The notes under the pieces are model-generated. The model searched no databases, was not told the origin of the DNA, and saw only the letters and a list, made by a program, of their open reading frames with translations. The translations under genes were made by a program, and so were the position numbers. A stretch of DNA of 64,000 bases from MWDV01 sp002070715 (GTDB lineage Bacteria; Verrucomicrobiota; Verrucomicrobiia; Limisphaerales; MWDV01), in assembly GCA_035411585.1 (NCBI GenBank), contig DAONTI010000018.1, positions 21,626 to 85,625 of the forward strand, given 5' to 3'. Positions 62,766-64,000 of this stretch are shown in pieces. Positions within the stretch are counted from its first letter, which is position 1, and each line of letters begins with the position of its first letter.

Positions 62766-63270
62766 GAGGCAGCGCGCCCCGTGCGGCGGATGCAGCGGCG
62801 CCGCCCGTTGGGGGGTGGGCCCTGCGCTATCTGCCATCAACTCAAAGAACCGCCGAGACTTAACGCGGCTAAGCCGCAACCAAAGGAGCGCGGAATTTAT
62901 TCCGCGGGTTTCAAGGTCAGCGGGCCACTCGCGGAATAAATTCCGCGCTCCGGTAAAATCTTTGCAGAACGCGATGATGTTTAGAGATAGCACTGCGGGG
63001 ACGCCGAGGCGCGGCGCGTCCATCCGCAAGCCGGTCAACGGTGATGGGGACACCTACGCGCCCCGCGGGTGTGGACGGACGCCGCGTCCGCCCGGAACGG
63101 CGACCATTTGCATCGGAAGAATAAAAACCATCAATCGAAAGGTTTGATCCAAGGAAAAACCTTGCCGTCGGCACCGGTTTCCCCATAGCTTGATCCGCGT
63201 TTGATGGAGGGCGTTGCTTGGGCCGCTCCCGTCCCTAACAGCGTAACCCTGATCGGAATTGGATCGTCTT
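62766..63270. other. 505-bp intergenic region with inverted repeat
   Basis: It holds the 22-bp perfect inverted repeat at 62885-62951 and otherwise no gene. Several GC-rich short palindromes (GACGCCGCGTC near 63078) and an AT-rich patch before 63271 (CCTGATCGGAATTGGATCG) complete it. The promoter of the RCC1 gene should lie in the last 100 bp. Confidence 0.5.
62885..62951. repeat. Perfect 22-bp inverted repeat with self-palindromic arms
   Basis: The left arm (62885-62906, GGAGCGCGGAATTTATTCCG...) and the right arm (62930-62951) are exact inverse copies, 23 bp apart. Each arm also contains a CGCGGAAT/ATTCCGCG palindrome, so it can fold in two ways. It lies 120 bp past the transglutaminase-like gene and may work as a terminator-like or mobile palindrome unit. 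Confidence 0.85.
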
Positions 63271-64000
63271 ATGAAGCATATTCGACAACATGATGAGAAT
63301 CCCCAAAGTTGGTTGACCTTTGCCCGCGGCATCCGTGGGTTCACCTTGGGAATAATGGCGGGCGGGATGGGTTTGATCGCTTCCACCGTCGCCGCCAACG
63401 ATGCCTCCTTTCAATCCATTGCGGCTGGAAACTGGCATACGGTCGCCATCCAGGCCGATGGCAGCCTTTGGGCGTGGGGGCGAAACGATATTGGTCAGTT
63501 GGGGATTGGCCCTACCGCTGACCAGTCCTCCCCGGTACAAGTGGGCACTGGCCAAAATTGGCGCGCCGTAGCGGCGGGCGACCAACATACGGTAGCGGTG
63601 AAAACCGATGGCACTCTCTGGGCGTGGGGGTATAACGGCTGGGGCCAGTTGGGGATTGGCTCTTACACGACCACGAACCAGCCGGTGCAAGTGGGCACCG
63701 ACCAAGATTGGCGGTCGGTAGCCGCGGGCGGCGATCACACGGTCGCCTTGAAAACCGATGGCACCCTCTGGGCGTGGGGGGGGAACTCTTATGGTCAGTT
63801 GGGGATTGGCTCTTACACGACCACGAACCAGCCGGTGCAAGTGGGCACCGACCAAGATTGGCGGTCGGTAGCCGCGGGCGGCGATCACACGGTCGCCTTG
63901 AAAACCGATGGCACCCTCTGGGCGTGGGGGGGGAACTCTTATGGTCAGTTGGGGATTGGCTCTTACACGACCACGAACCAGCCGGTGCAAGTGGGCGCTG
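63271..64000 (+). CDS. Exported RCC1-repeat protein (3' end outside window)
   Basis: The ATG at 63271 gives MKHIRQHDENPQSWLTFARG followed by a hydrophobic segment (GFTLGIMAGGMGLIASTVAA), a signal sequence. From residue 50 it consists of RCC1-type repeats of 50 residues (SVAAGGDHTVALKTDGTLWAWGGNSYGQLGIGS). The stretch 63661-63960 is two identical 150-bp units and a third begins. RCC1 repeats form a seven-bladed propeller. Such exported bacterial forms are of unknown function; this one continues past the window. Confidence 0.88.
   Translation, partial: MKHIRQHDENPQSWLTFARGIRGFTLGIMAGGMGLIASTVAANDASFQSIAAGNWHTVAIQADGSLWAWGRNDIGQLGIGPTADQSSPVQVGTGQNWRAVAAGDQHTVAVKTDGTLWAWGYNGWGQLGIGSYTTTNQPVQVGTDQDWRSVAAGGDHTVALKTDGTLWAWGGNSYGQLGIGSYTTTNQPVQVGTDQDWRSVAAGGDHTVALKTDGTLWAWGGNSYGQLGIGSYTTTNQPVQVGA

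Overview
This window is high-GC chromosomal DNA whose gene content points to the PVC group, most likely a verrucomicrobium of the Pedosphaera/Limisphaera kind. Supporting signs are a McsA-McsB arginine kinase pair in an organism with Gram-negative envelope genes, a hopanoid-glucosamine cluster (hpnK-hpnJ-hpnI), many exported glycoside hydrolases, TAT-exported Gfo/Idh/MocA oxidoreductases and large repeat proteins. The taxonomic call is an inference. Two runs of exactly 100 N (28282-28381 and 44125-44224) are assembly gaps, and both lie inside tandem-repeat proteins.

Layout. 1-7242 (minus): a MacAB-like efflux operon (adaptor, ATPase, truncated permease), endonuclease IV, and a 2-oxoacid dehydrogenase operon (E1 alpha, E1 beta, E2, no E3). 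7243-17633 (plus): a translation and RNA block, nusA-infB-rbfA-nrnA-truB-ribF, then a branched-chain aminotransferase, mcsA-mcsB and gatC. The nusA leader holds a promoter candidate followed by an intrinsic-terminator-like hairpin, so attenuation is plausible. 17688-23870 (minus): methyltransferase and GT9 glycosyltransferase, an exported sialidase-like protein with a TAT-exported hydrolase-like protein, a small unknown protein and ispF. 24252-27005 (plus): a CPA2 antiporter and a GreA/Rnk-like factor.

27006-45672 is the accessory part: a Delta-60 repeat protein, a GH99-like and a GH78 enzyme, a membrane protein coupled to a GT9 glycosyltransferase, a serine hydrolase, rpoD with a histone-H1-like N-terminal tail, a UPF0173 metallohydrolase, an IS1182-type insertion sequence, and a Sel1-repeat/trypsin-like protease fusion. 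A dispersed intergenic repeat family occurs four times (27108, 29839, 41355/43143, 59703); one copy is split by the insertion sequence.

45840-64000: tRNA-Arg(ACG), a PQQ-like beta-propeller protein, a GH20-like enzyme, a corrinoid protein with a homocysteine methyltransferase-like partner, a Gfo/Idh/MocA oxidoreductase, a nitroreductase, the hopanoid genes with a small 4-TM transporter gene inserted between hpnJ and hpnI, proB, an M14 carboxypeptidase, tgt, a transglutaminase-like protein and the start of an RCC1-repeat protein built of identical 150-bp units. The most interesting leads are the transporter coupled to hpnI, the nusA attenuator, the Sel1-protease fusion and the repeat family sitting at gene 3' ends.
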